This document shows, piece after piece, positions 16,097-24,223 of a stretch of DNA of 64,000 nt. The position numbers and the translations under genes are program-made. The DNA is from JAXGXJ01 sp040772905 (lineage in GTDB: Bacteria > Actinomycetota > Thermoleophilia > RBG-16-64-13), in contig JAXGXJ010000005.1 in NCBI GenBank assembly GCA_040772905.1, positions 124,001-188,000 on the forward strand, in the 5' to 3' direction. The notes beneath the pieces were generated by a model. The model did not search any database, was not told the origin of the DNA, and saw only the letters and a program-made list of their open reading frames with translations. Position 1 is the first letter of the stretch; each line of letters begins with the position of its first letter.

Positions 16097-16446
16097 GACT
16101 GGCGGAGGTCGCTGAAGAGCTGAAGCTGCGTGAACTCACGCCCCAGATCACGTGTGACGCCGACTTGACCGGAGGGTATGCATCCGATCTCCTCAGCGAC
16201 GTGCTCGCCCACGCTCCCGTGGGTGGGGTGCTCATCACCCTGCAGGTACATCTGAACGTCATCGCGGTGGCGAGCCACGCCGGGCTGCAGGCGGTCATCT
16301 TCGCTTCCGACCGAGTACCCGAGCAGGACGTCATCGACCGGGCCGCGGGCGAAGGCCTGGCCCTGTTCGTGTCCCCTGCCGACACTTTCGAGATAGCCGG
16401 ACGTCTGTATCAGGCAGGGATACGGGGCCGCTTCCAGGATGGATGA
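16093..16446 (+). CDS. DRTGG domain protein
   Basis: A 117-aa single-domain protein: CDADLTGGYASDLLSDVLAH, GGVLITLQVHLNVIAVASHA and DTFEIAGRLYQAG. This is the DRTGG fold found between the CBS-like and catalytic parts of some pyrophosphatases and phosphotransacetylases, and as stand-alone proteins in hydrogenase loci. It overlaps the preceding gene by four bases and the PHP gene by four, so it is tightly coupled. The same domain is fused to Rex four genes earlier, which suggests a common ligand, perhaps a nucleotide. That is inference. Confidence 0.8.
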   Translation: MRLAEVAEELKLRELTPQITCDADLTGGYASDLLSDVLAHAPVGGVLITLQVHLNVIAVASHAGLQAVIFASDRVPEQDVIDRAAGEGLALFVSPADTFEIAGRLYQAGIRGRFQDG

Positions 16447-17237
16447 ACGACACGCAGAGACCAGTGGCACCGGTACTACGCACGATAGTGGCCGATCTGC
16501 ATGTGCACACGGCCTTGTCCCCTTGCGGATCGGAGGAGATGACACCGCCCGCCATCGTGGCGGCGGCGCTGGAGGCGGGAATTGAGATGATCGCCGTCTG
16601 CGACCACAACACGGCCGGCAACGCGGCGGCTGTGCAGGAGGCGGCGGCAGCCGCGAGCGCCGGCAGAGGGGGCGGCCTGACGGTGTTGGCGGGCATGGAG
16701 GTGACCAGCGCCGAGGAGGTGCACGTGGTGGGCCTCTTCCCCGACGCGGCGGCCGCGGAGCGCGCCGCCGCCGAGGTGAGAGCCGTCCTCCCCGAAGCGG
16801 ACGACCATTACTACGAGTTCTTCGGTCCCCAAGACCTCATGGACTGCGAAGGCGGCTCGCTGGGCTCGGAGCGCGCGGCACTGGCCGTGGCCTCCACCTT
16901 CGATCTCAACGACACCGTGGCCCTCATCAAACGTCACGGGGGGATCGCCATCGCCGCGCACATCGACCGGCGTGGCTTCGGTCTCCTCTCACAGCTGGGC
17001 TGGTTCCCAGAGGATGCCGGCTTCGACGGCGTGGAGGTCTCTAAGCACACTCCCGTCGACTCGCCCCGCATGCAGGAGTTCCGCACCTACGGCGTGCCCA
17101 TCACAGGAGGCTCCGACAGCCACTACCCGCACGAGATCGGCACCGGGCTGACCGTGCTGCTCATGGCGGAGCCCACCTTCGCCGAGCTGAAGCTCGCGTT
17201 CGCAGGAGTTGAGGGTAGGAGCGTGGACCGTGCATGA
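16443..17237 (+). CDS. PHP domain metal-dependent phosphoesterase
   Basis: 264 aa. Motif I is ADLHVHTALSPCG; motif II is CDHNTAGNA; IAIAAHIDRRGFG supplies a metal-ligand His; and GGSDSHYPHEIG near residue 225 is the fourth PHP motif. All metal ligands of a trinuclear PHP site appear present. Such proteins hydrolyse phosphoesters, including small nucleotides (RNase AM/TrpH-like) or histidinol phosphate. In this operon a nucleotide second-messenger role is possible but unproven. It overlaps both neighbours by a few bases. PHP genes next to DRTGG and hydrogenase genes occur in other anaerobes. Confidence 0.85.
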   Translation: MNDTQRPVAPVLRTIVADLHVHTALSPCGSEEMTPPAIVAAALEAGIEMIAVCDHNTAGNAAAVQEAAAAASAGRGGGLTVLAGMEVTSAEEVHVVGLFPDAAAAERAAAEVRAVLPEADDHYYEFFGPQDLMDCEGGSLGSERAALAVASTFDLNDTVALIKRHGGIAIAAHIDRRGFGLLSQLGWFPEDAGFDGVEVSKHTPVDSPRMQEFRTYGVPITGGSDSHYPHEIGTGLTVLLMAEPTFAELKLAFAGVEGRSVDRA

Positions 17238-17817
17238 CCTCTCCCTCTATCTGCTGGAACTCCTGGAGAACTCCATCCGAGCTGAGGCCGAGCATGTGGC
17301 CATCGCCTTCACGGCGGATCGCGCGTCGGATCGCCTCCACTTGACTGTGGACGACGACGGCACCGGGCTCAAGATCCATCCCGACGCCGTGCTGGACCCC
17401 TTCTATACCACCAAGACCGGCAAACGGACCGGGCTGGGGCTGAGTCTGCTCAAGGCCGACGCCGAAGCAGCCGGCGGCTACCTGACCCTGGGCGCCTCGC
17501 CCATCATGCGCGGCGTGAGGGTGGAGGTGGCCATGACCCTCGATCATATCGACCGACCGCCCATCGGAGATCTGGGAGAGACCATCATGGTGATGGAGGT
17601 CACCAATCCCGACGTCACCTTCACCATCAGTCTGTACGGCGACCAGTTCGACCCGCCTATCATCGACGGCTCTCTGAGCGCCGTCCGCGAGCGGATGTCC
17701 CGGGTGGTCGCAGATCTCGACCATCACGACGCGGGCACGCCCGCGCGCACACCAGACCAGGAGTACACAACGGCTCAGCCCACGCCCAGGGTTGTGTCGT
17801 CAAAAGGAAGGGGCTAG
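17230..17817 (+). CDS. HATPase domain protein (anti-sigma/histidine-kinase type)
   Basis: About 195 aa. The frame opens at TTG 17209, but GTG 17230 with GGTAGGAG upstream overlaps the PHP stop by eight bases and is preferred. ELLENSIRAEAEHVAIAFTA is the N-box, TVDDDGTGL the G1 box, FYTTKTGKRTGLGLSLLKAD the F and G2 boxes of a GHKL ATP-binding domain, and then comes a C-terminal segment. It lacks a dimerisation/His-box domain, so it resembles a stand-alone kinase ATPase subunit or an anti-sigma factor. It sits immediately before hydC and may signal hydrogenase or redox state with the 568-aa fusion protein. Confidence 0.82.
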   Translation: MHDLSLYLLELLENSIRAEAEHVAIAFTADRASDRLHLTVDDDGTGLKIHPDAVLDPFYTTKTGKRTGLGLSLLKADAEAAGGYLTLGASPIMRGVRVEVAMTLDHIDRPPIGDLGETIMVMEVTNPDVTFTISLYGDQFDPPIIDGSLSAVRERMSRVVADLDHHDAGTPARTPDQEYTTAQPTPRVVSSKGRG

Positions 17818-17829
17818 GAGGTCCGCAGC

Positions 17830-18384
17830 ATGACACTCGAGACGGAGATCCGGGCAGGCACATGTGCCGGCTGCGAGGAAGCTTCTGAGGAGGAGCTCCT
17901 TGCACGATTGGACGAAGTGATCGCCGGCTACAAAGACAAGCCGGGGGCGCTCATCCCCGTGCTGCAGCACGCGCAGGCCATCTTCGGCTATCTGCCCGAG
18001 GTGGCTCTCAAGAAGGTCGCTCTGGGCTTGGACAAGCCCTACAGCGAGGTGGCGGGAGTGGTGAGCTTCTACTCCTTCTTCTCCACCGTCCCCCGGGGCA
18101 AGCACCTCATCAGAGTGTGTTTGGGGACGGCCTGCTACGTCAGGGGCGGACTGCAGGTGTTGGAGGCCATCAAGGAGAAGCTGGGCATCGACGTGGGTGA
18201 GACCACTGAGGACCGCATGTTCTCTCTCGCCGTGGCCCGCTGCTTCGGCGCCTGCGGGCTGGCACCGGCCGTGACCATCGATGACGAGGTCCATCGTCGC
18301 GTCCGCCCGGCTCGGGTGGGCCAGATGCTGGCCAAGTACTACGAGCAGGAACAGCAGGAGGTGGTCGAGCATGTCGCCGGCTGA
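17830..18384 (+). CDS. hydC: HydC / NuoE-like 2Fe-2S subunit of [FeFe] hydrogenase complex 1
   Basis: 184 aa. The NuoE thioredoxin-like 2Fe-2S domain is seen from ALIPVLQHAQAIFGYLPEVA, VVSFYSFFSTVPRGKHLIRV, and the four cysteine ligands in CLGTAC and CFGACG. The N-terminus carries an extra Cys pair (GTCAGCEE). The subunit passes electrons between the NuoF-like flavin subunit and the hydrogenase. GGAGGTCCGCAGC upstream is a good binding site. It is followed with a 14-base overlap by a 2Fe-2S protein, then hydB and hydA. Confidence 0.9.
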   Translation: MTLETEIRAGTCAGCEEASEEELLARLDEVIAGYKDKPGALIPVLQHAQAIFGYLPEVALKKVALGLDKPYSEVAGVVSFYSFFSTVPRGKHLIRVCLGTACYVRGGLQVLEAIKEKLGIDVGETTEDRMFSLAVARCFGACGLAPAVTIDDEVHRRVRPARVGQMLAKYYEQEQQEVVEHVAG

Positions 18385-18790
18385 CGAGCCCAAGACCAAG
18401 ATCCACGGACTGGCCGATCTGCAGGCCATCAAAGCAAGGACACAGACCCAGAACGCCCTCCGCGAGGACGGCTACCACGTGCTGGCCACCGTGCACATGG
18501 GCACGTGCGGCATCGCCAGCGGCTCCCGCGCCGTGCTGGCCGCCATGGTGGACGAACTCAACGCCTCGGGGCGGTTGGATGTGCGAGTGAGCACGTCGGG
18601 CTGCATAGGCGTGTGCGAGCGCGAGCCCGTGATGACCATCGAGGCGTTGGACCAGCCCAAGGTCATCTACGGTGAGCTGACCGCCGAGAAGGCGCGCCGC
18701 ATCTTCCACGAGCACATCATGGGCGGCAAGCTGGTGCCTGAGTACGTTGTCGGCTACGGCGACGAGAAGAGCTCGTCGCAGGAAGCATGA
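18371..18790 (+). CDS. thioredoxin-like 2Fe-2S ferredoxin
   Basis: 139 aa from ATG 18371, which overlaps the end of hydC by 14 bases; the longer frame from 18281 is unlikely. The domain TVHMGTCGIASGSRAVLAAM with C-X~12 spacing and then STSGCIGVCEREPVMTIE gives four cysteine-type ligands of the NuoE-like/NADH dehydrogenase 2Fe-2S family. In many hydrogenase operons a protein of this type lies between hydC and hydB; it probably carries electrons within the complex. It ends in ATGA, overlapping the hydB start. Confidence 0.85.
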   Translation: MSPADEPKTKIHGLADLQAIKARTQTQNALREDGYHVLATVHMGTCGIASGSRAVLAAMVDELNASGRLDVRVSTSGCIGVCEREPVMTIEALDQPKVIYGELTAEKARRIFHEHIMGGKLVPEYVVGYGDEKSSSQEA

Positions 18791-21700
18791 GGACTGCGCA
18801 TATGAACGGCAACGGAAGCAACGGAAACAAGAGCAAGACACCCCGCATGCACATGATGATGTGCTTCGGCACCGCGTGCCTGTCATCGGGGGCCGAGCGG
18901 GTAAAGGCCGCTTTGGTGGAACAGTTGGAAACGCAGGGTGTGGCCGACGAGGTCCGGGTCATCGAGACGGGCTGCAACGGCTTCTGCGCCGGCGGCCCGC
19001 TGGTGGTGGTCTACCCCGGCGGCGTCTTCTACAACAAGGTACAGCCCGAGGACACGGCCGAGATCGTCTCCGAGCACGTCATCAAAGGCCGTCCGGTGGA
19101 ACGGTTGATGTACCAGCATCCCACCACGCAGGCCCGCATCCCCCTGTTCAAGGACATCCCCTTCTTCGCCCGGCAGAATCTGCGCGTGCTCCGCAACAAG
19201 GGCCGCATCGCGGCGGAGAGCATCGACGAATACATCGCCCGCGACGGCTACGCCGGCTTTGCCAGGGCGCTCACCGAGATGACGCCCGAAAGCATCGTGG
19301 ACGAGATCAAGAAGAGCGGCCTGCGCGGCCGGGGCGGTGCCGGCTTCCCCACGGGACTCAAGTGGGAGTTCTGCGCCAAGACCAAGGGGGACAAGAAGTA
19401 CATCCTCTGCAACGCCGACGAGGGCGACCCGGGCGCGTTCATGGACAGGAGCATCCTGGAGAGCGATCCTCACGCCGTGCTGGAAGGCATGATGATCGGT
19501 GCGCGCGCCATCGGAGCCGACGAAGGCTACATCTACTGCCGGGCCGAGTATCCGCTGGCCTTGGAGCGGCTGGGGATCGCCATCCAGGCCTGCCGTGACT
19601 ACGGCCTGCTGGGCGAGAACATCCTCGGCACCGACTTCAACTTCGACATCCACATCGCCCAGGGTTCGGGTGCCTTCGTCTGCGGCGAGGAGACCGCGCT
19701 CATGACCTCCATCGAGGGCAAGCGCGGCGAGCCCAGGCCACGGCCGCCGTTCCCGGCTCAGAAGGGTCTGTGGGGCAAACCCTCGGTGCTCAACAACGTG
19801 GAGACGCTGGCCACCATCGCGAGTATCATCCGCAACGGCTACGAGTGGTTCCGCACCGCGGGCACGGACAAGAGCCCGGGCACCAAGATCTTCGCCCTCT
19901 CGGGCAAGATCAACAACGTCGGTCTGGTGGAAGTCGACATGGGTATCCCCCTGGGCGACATCATCTACGACATCGCCGGCGGCATCCCCAACAACGGCAA
20001 GTTCAAGGCGGCCCAGCTGGGCGGCCCGTCAGGCGGCTCCATACCCCGCCAGCACCTCAACGTGCCCGTGGACTACGAGGCCGTGCAGGAACTGGGCGCC
20101 ATCATGGGCTCCGGCGGCCTCATCGTCATGGACGAGAACAGCTGCATGGTCGACATGGCCCGCTTCTTCCTGGAGTTCACCCAGGAGGAGAGTTGCGGCA
20201 AGTGCACGCCCTGCCGGGTGGGCACGAAGCGCATGCTCGAGATCGTCACCCGCATCTGCAACGGTGAAGGCCAGGAAGGTGACATCGAGAAGCTGCTGGA
20301 ACTCGGCCAGACCATCAAGGACACCGCCCTCTGCGGCCTGGGTCAGACCGCGCCCAACCCGGTACTCAGCAACATCCGCTACTTCCGCAAGGAGTTCGAA
20401 GACCACATCCGCTATCACCACTGTGAAGCCGGCGTGTGCTCGAGTATGTTCGTGGCCCGCTGCTCCAATGCCTGCCCGGCATCGGTGAACGTGCCCGGAT
20501 TCGTCAGCCTCATCGGCGAGAAGCGCTTCGACGAGGCCCTGCGCCTGCACCGCGAGCGCAACCCGTTGGCCAGCATCTGCGGTCGTGTCTGCTTCCATCC
20601 CTGCGAGAGCAAGTGTCAGCGCGCCTCTCTGGACGACCCTGTGGCCATCCGCGCCCTCAAGCGCTTCATGACCGAGCAGGAGACCGAGATCCAGATCCCA
20701 CGGGTGCAGGAGAGCGAGGAGAACGCGAAGCGCAAGATCGCCATCGTGGGAGCCGGACCGGCCGGCCTCTCCTGTGCATACTTCTTGGCCCGTCTTGGCT
20801 ACAAGCCCACCATCTTCGAGAAGGAAGACAGCGCCGGCGGCATGTTGGTGCAGGCCATCCCAGCCTACCGCCTGCCGCGCGAGGAACTGGGGCGCGAAGT
20901 GAGCATGATCCAGAGCATGGGTGTGACCATCGAGACCAACAAGGCGCTGGGCCGTGACTTCACGCTGCAGGGCCTCAAGGACGAGGGCTACGACGCCGTG
21001 TTCCTGGGGCTGGGCGCGCCGGAAGGATTGAAGATCGGCGTGACCGGCGAAGAGGGCGAGGGCGTGACCGAGGCTCTCAACTTCCTGCGCGAGTACAACG
21101 TCCATGGCACCACGGCAGTGGGCAAACAGGTGGTCGTCGTGGGCGCGGGCAACTCAGCCATGGACGCGGCCCGCACCGCCATCCGTCTCGGTGCCGAGCA
21201 CGTGACCGTCCTCTACCGACGCACCCGAGCGGAGATGCCTGCGTGGGCCGAAGAGGTGGACGCCACCGCCGACGAGGGCATCGAGCTCAAGACCCTGGTG
21301 GCCCCCAAAGAGATCGTGCGCGGACCCAAGGGAGAGGTCAAAGGCCTCATCTGCACCACCATGGACTTGGGTCCCTTCGACTCGAGCGGCCGGCGCAAGC
21401 CCGTGGAGAGCCACAGCCCCGACTTCTTCATCGAATGTGATCACGTCATCGCCGCCATCGGCCAGTCGCTGGACACCGGCGACCTGTTGGACGGCATGGA
21501 GGTGCAGACCGAGCGCAACTGGATCAAGGCCGACCCCACCACGGGCCAGACTTCGGTGGAATGGATCTTCGCCGGCGGCGACGCGGCCAGCGGACCCGAC
21601 AGCGTGGTCGCTGCGGTGGGAGCCGGCGAGCGGGCGGCGGTGGGCATCGACACCTACCTCACGGGGGAAGAGCACGCCTTCTGGCGCCGCGACGTGGCTG

Positions 21701-21909
21701 TGGACACGTACTTCGACCCCGACGCGGACCCCGTCGAGACCCCACGGGCCAAGATCGACTGCCTCGATCCCGCGGTGCGGGCCTGCTCGTTCAGCGAGGT
21801 GGAGATGTCGTGGGACATGGAGACCGCCATTGCCGAAGCCAAGCGTTGCCTGCGCTGCGACTACGGCAAGATCCCGGTCGAGGTCGTGAGCAGCAAGGAG
21901 TGTGACTGA
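18787..21909 (+). CDS. hydB: HydB-type NuoF flavin subunit fused to GltD-like FAD/NAD(P)H oxidoreductase
   Basis: 1040 aa; typical HydB is about 600. Residues ~20-110 are a 2Fe-2S thioredoxin-like domain (Cys26, 31, 63, 67). Residues ~115-550 are NuoF: GLRGRGGAGFPTGLKW (FMN/NADH), then ESCGKCTPCRVG with the cluster Cys. Residues ~560-1040 match glutamate-synthase small subunit/NfnB: CSNACPASVNVPG and CGRVCFHPCESKCQR (Fe-S), IAIVGAGPAGLSC (FAD), VVVVGAGNSAMDAARTAIR (NAD(P)H), and FAGGDAASGPDSVVAAVGAG. This suggests linking H2 or ferredoxin to both NAD and NADP pools. ATG 18787 overlaps the previous stop; ATG 18802 is also possible. Confidence 0.9.
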   Translation: MRTAHMNGNGSNGNKSKTPRMHMMMCFGTACLSSGAERVKAALVEQLETQGVADEVRVIETGCNGFCAGGPLVVVYPGGVFYNKVQPEDTAEIVSEHVIKGRPVERLMYQHPTTQARIPLFKDIPFFARQNLRVLRNKGRIAAESIDEYIARDGYAGFARALTEMTPESIVDEIKKSGLRGRGGAGFPTGLKWEFCAKTKGDKKYILCNADEGDPGAFMDRSILESDPHAVLEGMMIGARAIGADEGYIYCRAEYPLALERLGIAIQACRDYGLLGENILGTDFNFDIHIAQGSGAFVCGEETALMTSIEGKRGEPRPRPPFPAQKGLWGKPSVLNNVETLATIASIIRNGYEWFRTAGTDKSPGTKIFALSGKINNVGLVEVDMGIPLGDIIYDIAGGIPNNGKFKAAQLGGPSGGSIPRQHLNVPVDYEAVQELGAIMGSGGLIVMDENSCMVDMARFFLEFTQEESCGKCTPCRVGTKRMLEIVTRICNGEGQEGDIEKLLELGQTIKDTALCGLGQTAPNPVLSNIRYFRKEFEDHIRYHHCEAGVCSSMFVARCSNACPASVNVPGFVSLIGEKRFDEALRLHRERNPLASICGRVCFHPCESKCQRASLDDPVAIRALKRFMTEQETEIQIPRVQESEENAKRKIAIVGAGPAGLSCAYFLARLGYKPTIFEKEDSAGGMLVQAIPAYRLPREELGREVSMIQSMGVTIETNKALGRDFTLQGLKDEGYDAVFLGLGAPEGLKIGVTGEEGEGVTEALNFLREYNVHGTTAVGKQVVVVGAGNSAMDAARTAIRLGAEHVTVLYRRTRAEMPAWAEEVDATADEGIELKTLVAPKEIVRGPKGEVKGLICTTMDLGPFDSSGRRKPVESHSPDFFIECDHVIAAIGQSLDTGDLLDGMEVQTERNWIKADPTTGQTSVEWIFAGGDAASGPDSVVAAVGAGERAAVGIDTYLTGEEHAFWRRDVAVDTYFDPDADPVETPRAKIDCLDPAVRACSFSEVEMSWDMETAIAEAKRCLRCDYGKIPVEVVSSKECD

Positions 21910-23681
21910 TGCCAGTCCTGACCGTTGACAACATGAAAGTTGAAGTGCCGGAGGGCGCGACCGTGTTGGAGGCCTGTCGCCGGGCAGGCTCCTTCGTCCC
22001 CACCCTCTGCCATCTGGAAGGCTTCGAGCCCATAGGCGCCTGCCGGGTGTGCGTGGTGGAGGTGGAGGGAGCCCGCACGCTGGTAGCCTCCTGCACTCAG
22101 CCTGCCACCGACGGCATGCAGGTGAGGACCAACACCCCCCGCGTGCGCAAGGCACGCCGCACGGTGGTGGAGTTGCTCCTCTCCGAGCACGACGGCGACT
22201 GCCAGACCTGCAGCCGCAGCGACGATTGCGAGCTGCGGAATCTGGCTCAGCAGCTGGGCATCGACGAGATCGGCTACCCCGGGGAGAAGACGCGGAAGAT
22301 CGTCGACACCTCCACCCCGGGCATCCGGCGCGACAGCGGCAAGTGCATCAACTGCCGGCGCTGCATCACCGTGTGCAACGAGGTGCAGGGAGTCGGTAGC
22401 ATATTCCCGCAGTTCCGCGGTTTCGCCACGGTCATCGGCCCCGCGTTCGCCGGCAACCTCAGCGAAGTGGTGTGCGTGCAGTGCGGCCAATGCGCAGCCG
22501 TGTGCCCGGTGGGAGCCATCACTGAGAACAGCATGATCGACGAAGTATGGGCGGCCCTGGACGATCCCAGCAAGCACGTGATCGTGCAGACCGCACCGGC
22601 CATCCGGGCGGCGCTGGGCGAAGAGTTCGGCTACGAACCCGGCACCCGCGTCACCGGCAAGATGGTCTCAGCCCTGCGCCGCCTCGGCTTCGACGGGGTC
22701 TTCGACACCAACTTCGCCGCCGACCTCACCATCATGGAGGAAGGCACCGAGCTCCTCACCCGCCTCAAGAAGGCGTTGGTGGACAAGGAAGAAGTGGCCC
22801 TCCCCATGTTCACCAGCTGCTCACCGGGCTGGATCAAGTACATGGAGCACTTCAACCCCGACATGACCGGCAACCTGTCCACCTGCAAGTCGCCGCAGCA
22901 GATGTTCGGCGCAGTGGCCAAAACCTATTACGCCGATAAGATGGGGCTGGCGCCCGAGGATATCGTGGTGGTCTCGGTGATGCCCTGCACGGCCAAGAAG
23001 TTCGAGTGTGGGCGCCCGGAGATGACCGACAGTGGTTGCCAGGACGTGGACCTGGTCCTCACCACCCGCGAGCTCGCGCGCATGATCAAGCAGGCGGGCA
23101 TCGACTTCGTCAACCTCCCCGACGAGAAACAGGATGCGCCCTTGGGTATCTCCACCGGCGCAGCCGACATCTTCGCCAATACGGGCGGCGTCATGGAGGC
23201 GGCTCTGCGCACAGCGTACGAGATCGTCACCGGCGAGGACTTCCCCTTCGCGAACCTCCACGTGATGCCCATCGAGGGTCTCACGGGGGTGAAAGAAGCC
23301 TCCATCACCATCGAGCGGACCAAGCCGGAGTGGGACTTCCTCAAGGGAGCCACCCTCAATGTGGCCGTGGCCCATGGTCTGGGCAACGCGAGCAAGGTCA
23401 TCAAACGCATCCGCGACGGCGAGGCCCAGTACCACTTCGTGGAAGTGATGACCTGTCCAGGCGGCTGCATCGGCGGAGGCGGCCAGCCCCGCATGACTTC
23501 CGACGACGTGCGCCTGAAACGCATCCAGGCCATCTATGAAGAGGACGAGAGCCGCGAGTACCGCAAGTCGCACGAGAACCCGGCCATCCTCGCTCTCTAT
23601 GAAGAGTGGCTGGGGCAGCCGCTGGGTGAGAAGTCGCACCATCTGCTGCACACCAAGTACAGCGACCGAGGTCGCGTCTGA
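21909..23681 (+). CDS. hydA: [FeFe] hydrogenase catalytic subunit HydA, paralogue 1
   Basis: 590 aa, multi-cluster M3-type. Cys34/45/48/62 bind a 2Fe-2S; His94 with Cys98/101/107 bind the His-ligated 4Fe-4S; Cys146/149/152/156 and 189/192/195/199 bind two 4Fe-4S. The H-cluster loops are L1 TSCSPGW (302-308), L2 MPCTAKKFE (358-366) and L3 EVMTCPGGCIGGGGQP (512-527). In L1 the second Cys of the usual TSCCP is Ser. The C-terminal small subunit-like region includes SREYRKSHENPAI and LLHTKYSDRG. The start overlaps the hydB stop by one base. With HydB and HydC it probably forms an electron-bifurcating or NAD(P)-linked hydrogenase. Confidence 0.93.
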   Translation: MPVLTVDNMKVEVPEGATVLEACRRAGSFVPTLCHLEGFEPIGACRVCVVEVEGARTLVASCTQPATDGMQVRTNTPRVRKARRTVVELLLSEHDGDCQTCSRSDDCELRNLAQQLGIDEIGYPGEKTRKIVDTSTPGIRRDSGKCINCRRCITVCNEVQGVGSIFPQFRGFATVIGPAFAGNLSEVVCVQCGQCAAVCPVGAITENSMIDEVWAALDDPSKHVIVQTAPAIRAALGEEFGYEPGTRVTGKMVSALRRLGFDGVFDTNFAADLTIMEEGTELLTRLKKALVDKEEVALPMFTSCSPGWIKYMEHFNPDMTGNLSTCKSPQQMFGAVAKTYYADKMGLAPEDIVVVSVMPCTAKKFECGRPEMTDSGCQDVDLVLTTRELARMIKQAGIDFVNLPDEKQDAPLGISTGAADIFANTGGVMEAALRTAYEIVTGEDFPFANLHVMPIEGLTGVKEASITIERTKPEWDFLKGATLNVAVAHGLGNASKVIKRIRDGEAQYHFVEVMTCPGGCIGGGGQPRMTSDDVRLKRIQAIYEEDESREYRKSHENPAILALYEEWLGQPLGEKSHHLLHTKYSDRGRV

Positions 23682-23713
23682 CACACCGGCACGACAGCCT
23701 GCCATCCGGGAGC

Positions 23714-23733
23714 GGGGGGGGGGGGGGGGGGGG
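23714..23733. repeat. 20-bp G homopolymer
   Basis: An uninterrupted run of twenty G (followed by C and five more G) lies 33 bases after the hydA stop and 47 bases before the next gene start. Such a run is prone to slippage and would change the spacing between transcription unit elements. It is also typical of sequencing or assembly error. Confidence 0.9.
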
Positions 23734-23780
23734 CGGGGGTCGCCGAGACATGGCTCGGCGAGGAGGGCTATTGTTCATCC

Positions 23781-24200
23781 ATGACGGCAACACAGGCACT
23801 CATACTCATCGTCGACGACGACTACGACTTCCTCGAGTTGCATCGCCTGATCCTCGAGAAGGCCGGCTACCGCGTGATCACGGCCACCGAGCCGGGGCAG
23901 GCCATCAGCATGATGGAGGAGCAGAAGCCCGACCTGGTCATCTCCGATCTCATGATGACCAGTCTCGATTCCGGTTTCTCCTTCGCCCGCGCGGTGAAGA
24001 CGGACGAACGTTTCGCCCGGGTGCCAATCATCATCTCCACATCGGTGTCCACTGCGTTGGGGTTGGACTTCGAACCACGGTCGGAGAGCGACATGGCCCA
24101 GATGCACATCGACGCCTACTTCCAGAAACCTCTCGACCCATCCCAGTTACTGAGAAAGATCGAAGAGCTGTTGGCCGACAGCGGCCGGTCTTCTTCGTAG
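23781..24200 (+). CDS. single-domain response regulator (receiver)
   Basis: 139 aa, a receiver domain only. Acidic pocket DDDYD at the N-terminus, phospho-acceptor Asp in VISDLMMTS, conserved Ser/Thr in IIISTSVS, and Lys in FQKPLDP. No DNA-binding output is present, so it acts as a phosphorelay intermediate or by protein contact. It is encoded 23 bases before the hydrogenase-domain histidine kinase, its likely partner. A similar receiver with the same VALGL insertion follows the hybrid kinase. Confidence 0.9.
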   Translation: MTATQALILIVDDDYDFLELHRLILEKAGYRVITATEPGQAISMMEEQKPDLVISDLMMTSLDSGFSFARAVKTDERFARVPIIISTSVSTALGLDFEPRSESDMAQMHIDAYFQKPLDPSQLLRKIEELLADSGRSSS

Positions 24201-24223
24201 GGCCGGTCCGGGAGGGGTGACCC

